A stretch of DNA of 64,000 nucleotides from the NCBI GenBank assembly GCA_016858145.1, contig JAEHOE010000022.1:930001-994000 (forward strand). Direction: 5' to 3'. This DNA is from Edaphochlamys debaryana. Taxonomy: Eukaryota > Chlorophyta > Chlorophyceae > Chlamydomonadales. This document shows, in pieces, positions 1-11,596 of the stretch. The position numbers were made by a program, and so were the translations under genes. The notes below the pieces were generated by a model. The model saw only the letters and a list, made by a program, of their open reading frames with translations, had not been told where the DNA came from and did not search any database. Position 1 is the stretch's first letter. Every line of letters begins with the position of its first letter.

Positions 1-2374
1 TGTACCCTTCTTCCCTCCGTGAGCTCTAGCCTTCCGCCCTGCAGCCGCCCTGCAGCCGCCCTCGGAGGCAGCCCCCGCAAACACCTCCCTGCCCCCCCGG
101 CCCCACCGGTCCTCCGCGGGCAGCCAGGTGGTGATGAGTCCGTCCCACTGGGGCGCCTCGCCCAGGAGCAGGTCCCCGATGATGTCTGGGAGGGGGGGCA
201 GGGGCAGGAGCCAGGAGGGGGGTTCATTACCGAGCGCGAGGTGAGTGAGAGGTGTGTAGGTGAAGGTGGGGACGCGGTCACCAGCCTAGGGCTAGGTCAG
301 GCAGACCAGGGCCAGGGCAAGGCGAGGCCAGGGAGACAAGCTTTCGTGTCCCCATTCCCACGGTCGCGCTCCCCCATACTCTGCCGCTGCTGCTGCCGCT
401 GCCGCTGCTAGGTCCTCGCCCACCTCACCCACGCGTGGGTGCTCCACGTGCGATCACCCACACATTGAGCTCCTCCACCTGACACCCCCCCATATACACA
501 CTCACCCAGGCGCACCACCGCCCACACAACGCTCCCCCCTCCCCCCCCCACACACTCACCCACGTAGACCACCTCGAAGCCCAGGCAGCCAAACAGCATT
601 GCAAGCTGCAGGGTGGGGTGGGGTGGGGGTAATGTTAGCAGCGAGAGGCAAGTAAGGTGGGGATGGCTGGGGCTAGGTTAGAACGGAGGTCCACGGTCGG
701 GGGGCCTGTGGTTGACGCCACAGCGCCAAGACTGCCCTCCCCACTCGGCGGGGTCCGCACCATGGCCGCCCTCCCCTCCCTTCCTCCCAGGCCCTCCTCC
801 TGGCTGGACCTCTGCCCCAGCCTGCCACAGGGGCCGCCCTCGTTTGCCGCGGCGCCTGCCCCACGCCGCAGACGCCTCCACTGGCCCCCTGGGCCTGGCC
901 CCGCACGCATGGCCGCGGATCCCGACCTGGCTCCGCCCCAACGCACCCACTGCGTCCCCGCCCCCCGCCCGCCCCCTCCCCAAACCGCCCGCCCCCCCTC
1001 CCCAAACCGCCCGCCCACTCCCCCCCCCGCCCCCGCCTCACCTGCAGCACCTTCTCCGGCAGGGGGCCCAGCGCCGCCCGCACCAGGCCCGAGTACGTGT
1101 CCTGCTTCAGACGGTCGGAGGCGTAGACCAGGCCTGGGGGGGAGGTGAAGGGTTGGGGTTGGGGTGGAGGGTGCGGGCTGGGGGTGGGGGCTGAGGCTGG
1201 GGTTGAAGATGGGGCTGAGGCTGCGGGTGGATGCGGAGAGCGTTGGGGAGGGGCGTGCGAGCACGGCAGGAGCACGGCAGAGAGTCGGCATGCGCTGTGC
1301 TCCTCCTGCCCCGGCCCTGGGACCCTGCTGCTGAGCCCTGAGACAGAGGCCTTCGAGACCATAACCTTACGCCACCCAACAAGGGGTCTGGCGCCCTCCC
1401 CATGATCCGCTCAGCAACAAAAACTGCTGCCCCGACACCCACCCCCACGCTCCGCTCCCGCTCCCCTCGCTCCCCTCCCGCTCCCCTCCCGCTCCCCTCC
1501 CCTCCCCACCCTTCGCTCCCAGCCCCCGCCCCCGCCCGCGCCCCCGTACCCCATCCCCCACCGCCAAAACCCCCCGCCCCCACCGTGCACGGTGAAGTGG
1601 GTCAGCACCCCCACGGACAGGAGCAGGGCCAGGCCCGCGCCCCAGCCCAGGAGCGCCACCGCACGGGGCAGGGCCTGCGGGGGGGAAGGTTGGGGGCCAG
1701 GGGAAGGCGTGGGGGGGCCGGGTTTGGGCACGTGTGTAATGCCCGGTGTGGTCGTGGGGAGGGGGCTTTAAGGGCCCGGGGCCCTTACGGCGAGCCTCGT
1801 CGCTTCTGGTGATGGGTTTTGGACCGGGTGCGTATGCGGCCCGACACCCTCCGGGTCCGGCCTGGACTCCTGCGCTCCACCACCTCATCGCTCCGTGGGC
1901 CCCTTGTTCCAGGCCCATGCCCAATGACAGGCCCAGGCCCAGTTCCAGGCGCAGTTCCAGGCCCAGGCCCAGGCCCAGGCCCCTTGCGGGACCCATCGTG
2001 ACCCCGAGAGTCGAGACTCGCCATGATACCGGCGCCGAGGATGACTTTTGTCAAGTTGAGCGTACAGTCCCAGAAGTTGGATTTGAGCGCTGCTTCCGAG
2101 TGATGGAAGCTGCTGGCGTTGCTGCCTCCGGACGGGTGTAGCAGCGGGGCTTCTAGGCCTGGAGGTGTGGACGGACCCGTGCGGGGTGGGTTGGGTTGGG
2201 AAATGTGGGGGCGGACTGCCAGAAGGATACCATACCAAAGGCCTGCCCGCACACGCTTAGCAGAGACGCCGCTCCAAACGGTCGCGTGAGTAGGCTGCGT
2301 TTCTGCCGGCTGAGCTCGGCATGACGTCCGTCGCGCTTACCTCGCTGCTCTATGTCGCCGGGAGACCGTGTCAT
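1..2374 (-). CDS. AAAP-family amino-acid transporter, 5' part (C-terminus outside window)
   Basis: Probable proton-coupled amino-acid permease of the AAAP/SLC38 type, in the plasma membrane or an endomembrane. Exons on the minus strand: 2374-2341, 2158-2022, 1674-1584, 1133-1042, 605-560, 185-107; all phases agree. The first helix carries LTKVILGAGIM, and the join to exon 3 restores the family signature GAGIMALPRAV. Next come a hydrophobic helix (GWGAGLALLLSVGVLTHFTV), a YASDRLKQDTYSGLVRAALG loop, and a helix VVYVDIIGDLLLG. The exon 2/3 intron must start with GC (GCGAGT) to give this join. I chose the start at 2374 because it gives a short hydrophilic N-terminus before LEAPLLHPS; an in-frame ATG at 2428 is also possible. 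The last donor (after 107) is less certain. Only about 156 residues, roughly three helices, lie in the window. Family confident; substrate unknown. Confidence 0.82.
1915..1985. repeat. Degenerate AGGCCC tandem tract in AAAP intron
   Basis: The hexamer AGGCCC recurs with interruptions (cagttcc, caggcgc) inside the GC-AG intron of the transporter gene. A related GGGCCC/GGGCCT tract encodes Pro-Gly repeats in the WD40 gene at 39611-39664. It is a simple-sequence tract; I see no function. Confidence 0.7.
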
Positions 2375-4410
2375 CGTCCTCAATAGCACGACGAGCAGAG
2401 CCGACCGCAGTTGAGAGAAGAGATACACGCCACGGAAGCAATCGGTCTGCCGGCCTCGCCCGCGCTTAACAACTGAAATAACCTTTGAAGGCAGCTACTT
2501 TGTGCGCGGTACCAGAGCGCGAAGGTCTGAAGCGGTTTCGGTCCAGGCGGCTTGAGGGGTCAGCCGGGTTGCACAACGGAGTTAAGCGAAGCGGCAACTA
2601 CCAGTAACATGAAGAACTGAGGAAGACTGCAGCTGCACAGCTTGAAGGTGGCAGGGTGGCTGAGTCCCGAGGCGCCCCGACGCGCCAATCCCGCTGCGTC
2701 AGCCGAAACACACAGCGCCCACGCTTTCTCCCCTTGTCCCTCGCCCTTCCCCCCTTGTCCCTAATACCCCGGGCATGTGTACAGCGTGACCCTCATGCTG
2801 CGGGAGAGCCAGGGAAGCGGGGCACTAGGGTCGCGCGGCAGGCCTGCACCCTGCAGGACCCTGTAGGGCCCTGACACGTTCTCGAACCCTGCCAGTCATC
2901 CGCTTGGACCTACCGTGCTGGACGTCAGTGCACGAAGTTACTCCTGCGCCGCGTCCTGCAATGCCAAGCTGGTCGCAGGCTGATCGTGTCTAAGTCCATG
3001 GTGTGTCGTACCTCTGGAATGTGGGCCGTAAGGTCTGAGGATGGACAACGCGGCAAGGTCCTTTGAGCGCCCACAGCGTTTGAAAGGGGGATGCACACGG
3101 ACGGCTCACAGCACAAGAGTATCTGTCCTCCAGCGCACGATATGCATGTACCTCTCCTCCGGGCCGACTCAATTGGGGCCGTGCAGGCACAGCGCGCACG
3201 GAGCCACGGACAGACAGATGGAGGGCTGGGGTGAGTGACCCGCAGCCGCTGACCCGCTGCCCTACGCCACACCACAACCAAGCGCTTCGCCGTCGTTGAT
3301 GTTCTTCTAAACCCGCAGCCGCTGTGCAAGGGTTTGCTCCTTTGGTTCTGCAAGAAGGCCAGACGCCCTGCCTGCTTTGCCGGCCCTGGTAGCGCGCGAG
3401 CTCAGGAACCCTGCCTGCAATTGGGCCTGGGGCAGTAGCCTGCTTGGGGCCTTCCGCCCCTCACGCCCCGCCGCCCAGCCACCTTCGGCAGCGCAACTCC
3501 GGAAGTTGGTGCCGGGTCTTCGCACGATGACGCATGCGCTCCGAGCGAAGCACAATACATTATGGGTGTTGTAATCTATCAGGAATGCAGGGGTACGCCG
3601 AGCTCGGATGTCGGCCGGGGTAATTCTCGGCGGCATGTGCCGCGTGGCGGACTATAGTAACGCACCACCCCTCCATGCTCCGCTTGCCGCGCAGTATAAG
3701 ACATACCAGTAAGGACATTCTTGGCTTTGAAACATTGGGCAGCGACACTTTACGCGACGAAATGCCCCCATGCAACCAAAAGGGGCGGGCGGGCGCAATG
3801 CGGCAGGCTCTCGCAAGCGTCGTGTGCCGCGGTGCACCGCGCTAGCTTTGCACACGTAAAGCGTGGCGATTAGTGCTTGTCTCTAAGCCTGGCGCGAGGC
3901 GACGCTGGGCGAGTTAAGTTCGCCTTGCAACTCCGTGTTGAGGTTACGCACGCGGATGTGCCTTGGCGACGGCCAACACGCCCACAACATGGAGACGCCT
4001 TGACGCCGGGCTTAGTTGCAAGCCCTTCGGGTGAGAGCGTAGTTCGAATGTTGGATGGCAGCTATGCTGGGGGGCCACGCGAACTCCTGCGCTCTGGGTT
4101 GCTTGGGGCGCCCCAGCCCGTTTCACAAGGCTTCAAGGGGCCTGACCTCTGCGCGACTCGCGACGGGTTGACGGCGCACTTGTTCGAGAGGAGAGGCATG
4201 CAAGGCGGACGAAGTCCTCACCGTGTTCTTACTGTCCTTCACACCTAACCACCTGCGCGTGTGTGTCCTTTTGGCACGATCTCTCCGTCCAGGTAGTGCA
4301 CTGCGGGAAGTCCCGTCGCCATCAGCCAGACCATGGAGCGCCGCTTTATGCAAAGCCGACACCAAGCCGTCCGTAGTCGGGGATCAGCTTGTGGCCTGTC
4401 ATATGTACCG
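2375..4410. other. Intergenic, divergent upstream region
   Basis: About 2 kb between the divergently transcribed transporter and membrane-protein genes. It should hold both promoters and 5' UTRs. Short open frames on both strands lack splice-phase support or family-like sequence. GC content is somewhat lower than in the flanking genes. I see no convincing TATA box, RNA gene or repeat. Confidence 0.6.
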
Positions 4411-7400
4411 ATGGAAGGTCTATTGCTAGGCGTACTTCTGGCGGCCTCAGCCGCACTCATCGGCGGGGATGGCATCCAAGTCTACCTCTTCTCCAGCGCA
4501 AGCTCTGGCGATGCGGGCAGCCTTAATCTCCCAGGCGCTGATGGGCTGGCAACCATGGGGGACGCCGTGCCTCAGCGAGTAGACTACCGCGACCGTGAGC
4601 GCAGCACCTACGACCCGGTCTTGCTCGGTGCGGCGACCGGAATGTGCACAGCCGAGGGCGGCACCTGCGACTTCTGCGCGTATCGTGATAGCAACCCGTG
4701 CCAGGTGGGTTGTGTCCGGGAAAGGCGGGAAAAGCGCTCCTTAGGTAGGGTACAAAGTGTGACCGGCTCCAGACTGGCCCCAACGGACCAGTCCTTTCGA
4801 CGCCCAGAGCCGGCCCGAGGGGGTCAGCAGTGCATGCCGGCGGCCCCACGGGCCCTTCCACAGAACACGGCCCCGGCTTAGTGAGGAGAGGGGCGGGCCC
4901 TAATGCCTGAGCGCCTGTGTCCCCAGTACTAGGACAAGGGGCCAGTATACAGCCCCCTAAGCGCTGAGCGGCGGAGGTGGTATCGTCATGGAGGGCCCGA
5001 GCCCGCCGACCTACCGTACCGGTACCGCCGCACAGTGATGGCCAGCCTGTTCGCTGGAAGCTTAGATGAGGCTGCGTCCGTCCGCGCTTCGGCGGACGTT
5101 GGCAGCCGGGTTCAGCCGGGTTGCTGGTCCCGACCACACCACCTAACGGCCCACCGACACGCCCGACCACCCGCCAGGTATCTGACGGATACGGCGCGGA
5201 CCGGTCCCTGTGCCGCCTGCCCGGCTTCCTGGGCGGCAGCGTGAGCGATGACGAGGTGAGGGGGCTCGTGGGAGCAGATGAGGAGGGGAAGAGGCGGAGT
5301 TGCCACGTGTACGGGGTGGGGGGCCTCAGAGGGCTGTGCGGCGATGGGGGCGGGCTCGGCGCAGCTTGGGGCGTCTGGGACACGTGAACACGTGCGCTGT
5401 GCGTTGTGGAGCAGTGGTCAGGCCGGTGCAAATGCTTGGCATTGGGGCGGGAGCTGTGGCGAAGGGGCAGGCCAGGAGGCGATGAGCTCGTCAGGTGTAG
5501 GGACATGCAGGGACTACGGCTGAAGCTCAGCCTGGCTCGACGGCGTTGTGAGGTCTCGGTGGACGGGGTTGTATGGTCTGCCAGGCAGCCTGGCAACCTG
5601 GTTTGCACGGGCCGAGCCATGCCTCGGGCTGTAGGCTTAAACGGGCGTGTGTGACATTAGATTCGGGAATCGTCCCTTTGGACGCAAGTACTACTTGCGC
5701 ATGGTCTTCTTCCCGCCCCTTCGCCGCCCTCGAGCGCTTTGATCCCATGTCCCAAGACTCCGCTGCCTTGCCGCTCACCCCTCCAGTCCCCCTTCCTTTC
5801 CTCCCCCAACCCACCCCAACCCATCCCTCCCAGCTGTGTGGCATGGGCGCCACAACCGAGGTGACGGTGGACACCACCGACCCCGACATGGGCACGGGCG
5901 GCCTCGAGTCGGCGGCCACACTGACCGCCTTCCGCACGCGCGACGGTCAGCTCGTGCTCACGCTCACCACGCGATGCGGCTGGGTGCTGGTGCCCTCGGA
6001 AGCAGCCTGGGAGCCGAAAGCCGCAAGTTCGCAACAGCAACAGGCTCCGGCTCCTGCTCCCGCGGGCGAGTCGCGCCGCGCGCTTCAACAGGCGGGCTCG
6101 GAGGTCGCAGCGCCTTCGCAGGTGCTTGTGGAGGGCAATGCGAGCTACGCGGGCTCTTCGCTCTATTTCGCGGCGCCCGCGATCTCCGAAGACTCGGCCA
6201 GCGAGCGCTACGCTTGCTACACCGCTACGCTCGAGCTGGAGGGCCTCTCGAGCGCCTGCCAGGCCCTCGAGCTGTCGCTCACGATGCGCCTAGCGCTGCG
6301 GCGCGTGGTTTTGTCGCCGGACCCGGACTGGCAAAACGCCCAATCCTCCGGGGGATCCGGATCCCGGCGCTCGGCGCTCGCGGCCCTGGATCCGGTTTCG
6401 GGTCGCATCCTCGAGGAAACGGCGGACCCGCTGCTGGAGGGCGAGGAGGAGCTGCCGATGGGGCCGGAGCCGTACTGCGATGAGGACGGGGACGTGTTCT
6501 GGGCCGAGGTGACGCTGCAGATGCGGCCGCCGCAGGTGGGTGGACCGTGGGCCCCGGGCCCGGGTGGGGCCCGGGCACGGGCCTGGGCGGGGCTAGGGCG
6601 CTTGGGCGGTCGGAAGTCAGTGGGAGAGGGAGGAGGCTGGGGGCTTGCGGTGCGCGGCCGGATGGGACGCCGGGGCCGGACTGCCTGGCAGCCCGCAGCC
6701 CCGCATCTGTGTACAACATCCCGCTAATCGGCATACACCACTGCCCTCCTTGCGCCCGTCACCCACAGCTCGGCCGGCGCGTCAAGCAAGCCGTGGAGGC
6801 GGCGGCCGCGGAGGCGACGGAGCAGGAGGCCGCGGCGCAGCGGGCCACTCGGCAGCAGCTGTTCAGCTCGGGAGTGGCGGCGTCGGCCTCCTTCGCCGCC
6901 ACCCTGGACCCCAGAGCGTGAGCACGGGCCCGCGCGCTGTTAAAAGCAGTCGATATCCCGGCATCGGTCTTCTTTCACGCCTTCCTGCGGGCTTGGGCTA
7001 GACCAGGCTAGGGATTGGTTCTGGCACGTTACGTGCGTTACGTGAGCTCTTCTAGCGCGTCAAGTCAAGCTCGCCCTGTCTCACGTGCTGTCCCCGGCCC
7101 TCTCCGCTTTCCCCCCCGCCTCCCGCAGCGACCAGACGGTGGAGTGGCTCAAGGCCCTGCAGCGCCAGTTCCCGCTCGTGTCCGCCACGCCCACCCACCA
7201 CTCGCTCGCCTTCCTGCTGGGCACCCTGCGCCGCGACCTGGCGCCCTCTGTGGCCGCCGACGGGGGCGCGGCCGCCGCCGACTTGGCCCCGCTGCTGCCC
7301 AAGGGGCTGTGGCTGGACAGCTGCGGCCGCCAGTCGATCGCGCTGGTCAACACGGCCGTGGTGGCGGCCCTGGCGGATATGGTGAGGGCGGGTGGGGCTG

Positions 7401-10400
7401 GATCTGAATTGGCTGGATTCCGTGGATCTGGGCTGGATCTGGATTAATATGGGTTTCGAGGGTGGGGGATTAGGGGTTGATGCAAGAGCAATGGGCTTGC
7501 TGGATGCGGTGGGCGGGTGGCGATGGACAACCGTCGTCCACTCGAGCTAGGCCAGCTTGGGCCTGCTGACCTGTCCCACCCTCTCCCTGCAGGGCGTTAC
7601 GGACGCCAACGTGGCCGATGTGACCTGCTTCGTGCCGCCCTTTGCCTCGGTGGCAACCAAGGAGGTGAGAGGGGGCCCGGGCGGGGTCCTTGGGGTGCTA
7701 AGGGGTGAGGGAGTTTAGTGGTGGGATGAAGAGGCCAGCCTGCCCAAGTCCGACGCGTGCGTGTTGGTGTGTCATGATCGGCCTTCAGCAACATATGGTG
7801 CCCTTGCCTGGAGGCCTGGGAATTAAGGTTCCCTTTCCCGCCCTGGACCCCACCCCTTCGCACAGCTGCCGCCCTGCGCCCAGTCCTCCTCCGTCCTCTT
7901 CAATGTCTCCATTGAAATCGACGTGGCGCCCTCCTCCTCCTCGGCGTCGTCCCCCTCCTCCTCTGACCCCTTTGCCAACTCGCCGGGTGACCCGCGCGCT
8001 CTGGCGGCCCGCCTGGCCGCCGCCGCCCTTTCCGCACCCGCCACGTGCCTGTCGGATGAGACCCAGATGCGAATGGCTTCCAGCCTCACGCTCACTCTGC
8101 AGCTGCCCGTGGGCCCCGGTCTCGAGGTGAGGGCAGGCAGGAGGAGCAGGAGAGGCAGGGGCGGCTGGGGGAGGTGCTTTCGGGTGTGAGAGCCGGGAGC
8201 GGGCGAGGATGCTGCTGCACACACCCGGTAGCAGAAGGCCATTGGCGGAGGCCAGACCGCTGCCGTGGGACACGAAAAAATCCATCAACGACTGCCGCAA
8301 ACCGGTGCATCAAAGTTTCACACGAAATCTTTCCTCTCTCGCAGGAGACGCCCTTCATGGAGGTGGGCGGCGCGCTTGTGCCGGTGGTGCCCGGCATTGC
8401 GTCCCCCGCCCCGGCCCCCGTCCCGGCCCCCGGGGCCTCGCCCTCCCCCGCGGACGGCGCCATTGCCCTGCCCACGCCCTCGCCATCGCCCGCCGCCGGC
8501 ACCAGCACCATCGCAACCACCACGGTGGTTGCAGTTTCCGTTGCGGTCGCTCTCGCCGTACTTGTCGTTCTGATCTCGTTCTTTGCCGTACGGAGCGTGC
8601 GGCGGGCCAAGGTGGCGGCGCAGCAGGCCACAGCTCACGCTGCTGCTGTGAGCGGCGGCGGCGCGGCGGCGGCAGGCGGTGCCGGCGGCGCCGCTGGCAG
8701 GCCGCCGCTGAGCAAGCTGTCCATGCTAGCGGCGCTCGTCCCAGAGGCGTCGTACGCGTCCACCTTCATTCCTGATGACGAGGCTGCTGCCGTACGGGAG
8801 ACGAGCGTCGTAGTGCACATGGCACCGAATGCGAATGACAGCAGCCGCCGGCCTGCGCCGCTGTTGCACCGAAGCTTCACGGCCGCCGCGTCGCCGTCGC
8901 TGCCGCGGACGGCGCCGGCCGGCCACGTCAGCTGTGGCGGCGCCGCCGCCTCCGCCGACCGCCAGGGCGCGATGCTGTGGGGCTCTGACGGCGGTGCGCC
9001 GCCGCCCTTCGCCGCTGCCGTGACCGCAGCGGCGGTCGCCGCGGCCGCGGCGGAGCCCATCAGCCCGGGTGGCATCAGCACAGCGACCAGCAGCACGTAC
9101 GACAGTGTCGTACCATCTCCTTCGGGCGAGATGCCGGAGGATGCCGTACATGATGCATGCTCCGCTGACTGCGTCGCACCGCCGCCGCCGGCGGACCCCG
9201 TGCCCGCCCCGACGGCGGTGCCCGTCTCCGTGCCGGACGCTGCCGCCGCAGCCAGCGCTGCCGCCACCGCAGCCGCCATGAGTGGCGGCGTGATGTGGAG
9301 TAACTCGCTGTACAGCAACACGGGTGTGGGCATGATGGGACCCCCGGCTGCGGCAGCGCCAGCCGTACTTGGCGGCGAGGAGGAGCCCGTGACTCCCATG
9401 AAGGGCCACGTGGGCCCGTTCGCGCCGCCGCCATCGCCGCCGTCGCCTCCGGGCGCGTTCGCGGCGGCAGCTGCTGCCGCGCCGGCCGCCAGCCCCGCCG
9501 CCTCCGCCGCCAGCGGCGACGCTGACGACGAATCCCTGGTTAGCCTGCGCTGCCCGCCGCCGCCGGGGCGGGGGGCTGCCGCTGCCGCCGCCATCGCCGC
9601 TGCTGCCGGCACGGCGGTGACCCTGCGGGCCGTACCGACGGAGGCGGAGGCGCCGCCGCCAGCGGCGGAGTTTTCCTTTGAGGGTCTGGCGCGGGCTGCA
9701 TCGGCGACGACGGAGACTGACGGGGACGAGCCAATGGAGCCGCCGTCCAGGCCGCCGCTGCCGATGCTGCCACAGCTGTCGTACTCGCCGACGGCACCGC
9801 GCGTAGCCGCCGTCACTCCGCCGCCGCCGCTGCCGATGCCGCCGTCAGTGCCGCGCCTCCGCCCTGTCGTCAGCGCCGGCGCCGGTAGCAACGGCGCTAT
9901 GACGGCAGCTGCCGCCTCCGCCGCTGCTTCCCTCGGCCACGCGCAGAGCCTCAAGTTCCCTCCGCCCGCCGCCGCCGCCACCGGTGCTGCCGCCCCCGCC
10001 GCCGCGGCCCCCAAGTCGCCCGCTGCCGCCGACGGCGGTGCCGTCGCCTCCGGCGCCAAGCCGACGACGTTCAGCGCAAAGTACTTTGAGACCATGCGCG
10101 CAGCCGCCACCATCGCCCGGGCGTCGGCGCCGGGAGAGGACGAGGCCGCCGCCGCCGCCAAGCCCATCCCCCGGCCGTCAGGCCCGGCCAAGGAGACGGG
10201 CGTCCGCGTGTGGACGAACGCCCTGTACGACGTGTCCAGTCGGGCCAGTGCTGGTGGTACGAGCGATGGGACGAGCACGGCCACGGCCTCCAGCGCCCCG
10301 ACCTTCACGGCGCCCACCCCCGCCCGCGGCAACAGCGAGGGCGGCCTGCCGTCGGCGCCGCCGCCGACGCCGCCGCCGGCCCTTGTAGAAGTCGACGAGT

Positions 10401-11596
10401 CGGGCGACGGCGACGACGCTGACGGCACTGCCGCCGCCGCTGGCGTGGCTGTTGCCATGGAGGCTGCCGCGACGGCGGAGCTCACGTCGATGGCGGGGGA
10501 ACCGGCCGCTGGCGTGGTCGATGCGGCCGCCGCGGCTGCTGCTGCCGATGACACCGTCGCCGTTGCTGCCAACGACATTGACGGCGCCGCTGGGGCCGCC
10601 GCCGCTGCCGGCGACGCCGCCGACAGCTGTCTGTCGCCATCTTCTCGCCGGTCGGGCCTTTCGGACGAGATCGTTGCGCACCTGACCTCGATTGTGGCGC
10701 AGCACCGCCGCAGCAGCGACCAATCAGAGGCCAGCGGCAGCGGCGGCGGCAGCGGCTCCGCCGGCACCTCTGCCGGCGGCGCCGTCGCGGCCACGGCCGC
10801 CGCCGCCGCCGCGGTGGCGCAGCGCACCACGCACGCCGTCGCCAAGCTGCTCGGCGTGCCCTTAAGCCGCCGCACCAGCAGCGGCGGCGGCGCGCCGCCG
10901 GGCCAGGCAACCAAGCCGTCGCCTCCGTCAGCCGCCAAGTCGTCTCGCACGTCCCTCAACACTCGCCAGTCGCCGCCGCGGCCCGCTCACCCGCCCCAGG
11001 CCGCGTCGTCTGGCACTGCCGCCGGCCGGCGGCTCAACCAGACGCCGTCGCGGCGGCAGATCCCGGCGCCGCCGCCGCCGCCGTCGGGCGCGCTCGTCAT
11101 CCCCGTCGCGGCCCGCGGCGGCGCCGCGGCCGCCGGCCCTTCGTCTTCCAACCTCCTCGAGCGCTCCCAGGCGCTTCGCGACTCTCTGACTTCCGCCAAG
11201 AACGCGCTGTCGGTCGTCGTTGCGAAGCGCGGCAACGGCGTGAGCCCCATAACGTCACCAACCGACGCCACGGCGGCGGCCGCAGCGTCAGCGGCGGCGG
11301 AGGCGCCGGCGGCGCGCAGCGGCATCCCCAGGCCCAACTGGGGCCGCGGCGGCGCGGCGGCGGCGGCGGAGACGCAGCCGGCCCGGCTCGTGGCGCTAGC
11401 GCTGCCGCCACCGCTGCTTCCCGGCGGCTACAGCTGGAGCAGCGCCGGCAGCGGTTTCAGCGGCGCGATCTTGAGCGGGCAGAGCCAGCGGATCAGCATC
11501 GATTCGACGGCCGCCAACACACCGCCGTACGCCGTGACCCCCGTCAAGCGCCCTCCGGGCCCTGGCAAGCCGTCGGGAGGTGGGGCTGCGGAGTGA
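4411..11596 (+). CDS. Large single-pass membrane protein with Ala/Pro-rich tail, function unknown
   Basis: I do not recognise the family. Eight exons with consistent phase: 4411-4704, 5178-5255, 5834-6535, 6769-6917, 7129-7381, 7593-7664, 7866-8126, 8345-11596, giving 1686 residues. The start gives a signal peptide (MEGLLLGVLLAASAALIGG). The ectodomain to about residue 650 has scattered cysteines (for example CTAEGGTCDFC, RCGWVLVP, YACYTATLE) and is probably disulfide-bonded. A Pro/Ala/Ser stalk precedes a helix at about 659-682 (VVAVSVAVALAVLVVLISFF), followed by a basic stop-transfer VRSVRRAK. The remaining roughly 1000 residues, one exon, are low-complexity Ala/Pro/Gly/Ser with scattered Lys/Arg-rich patches and are expected to be disordered and cytoplasmic. 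A surface receptor or cell-wall/matrix role is possible, but nothing in the sequence decides it. An in-frame ATG at 4333 is the alternative start. Confidence 0.78.

Noticed and set aside
4523..5620. 365-residue antisense open frame over exons 1-2 of the membrane protein
   Set aside because: Pro/Arg/Ser-rich shadow of high-GC sequence. The sense strand gives a signal peptide and phase-matched exons.
8635..10962. 775-residue open frame antisense to the membrane-protein tail
   Set aside because: It comes from GCN-rich codons that leave several frames open. It has no start context, splice structure or family-like sequence, and the sense frame continues a spliced, phased gene.
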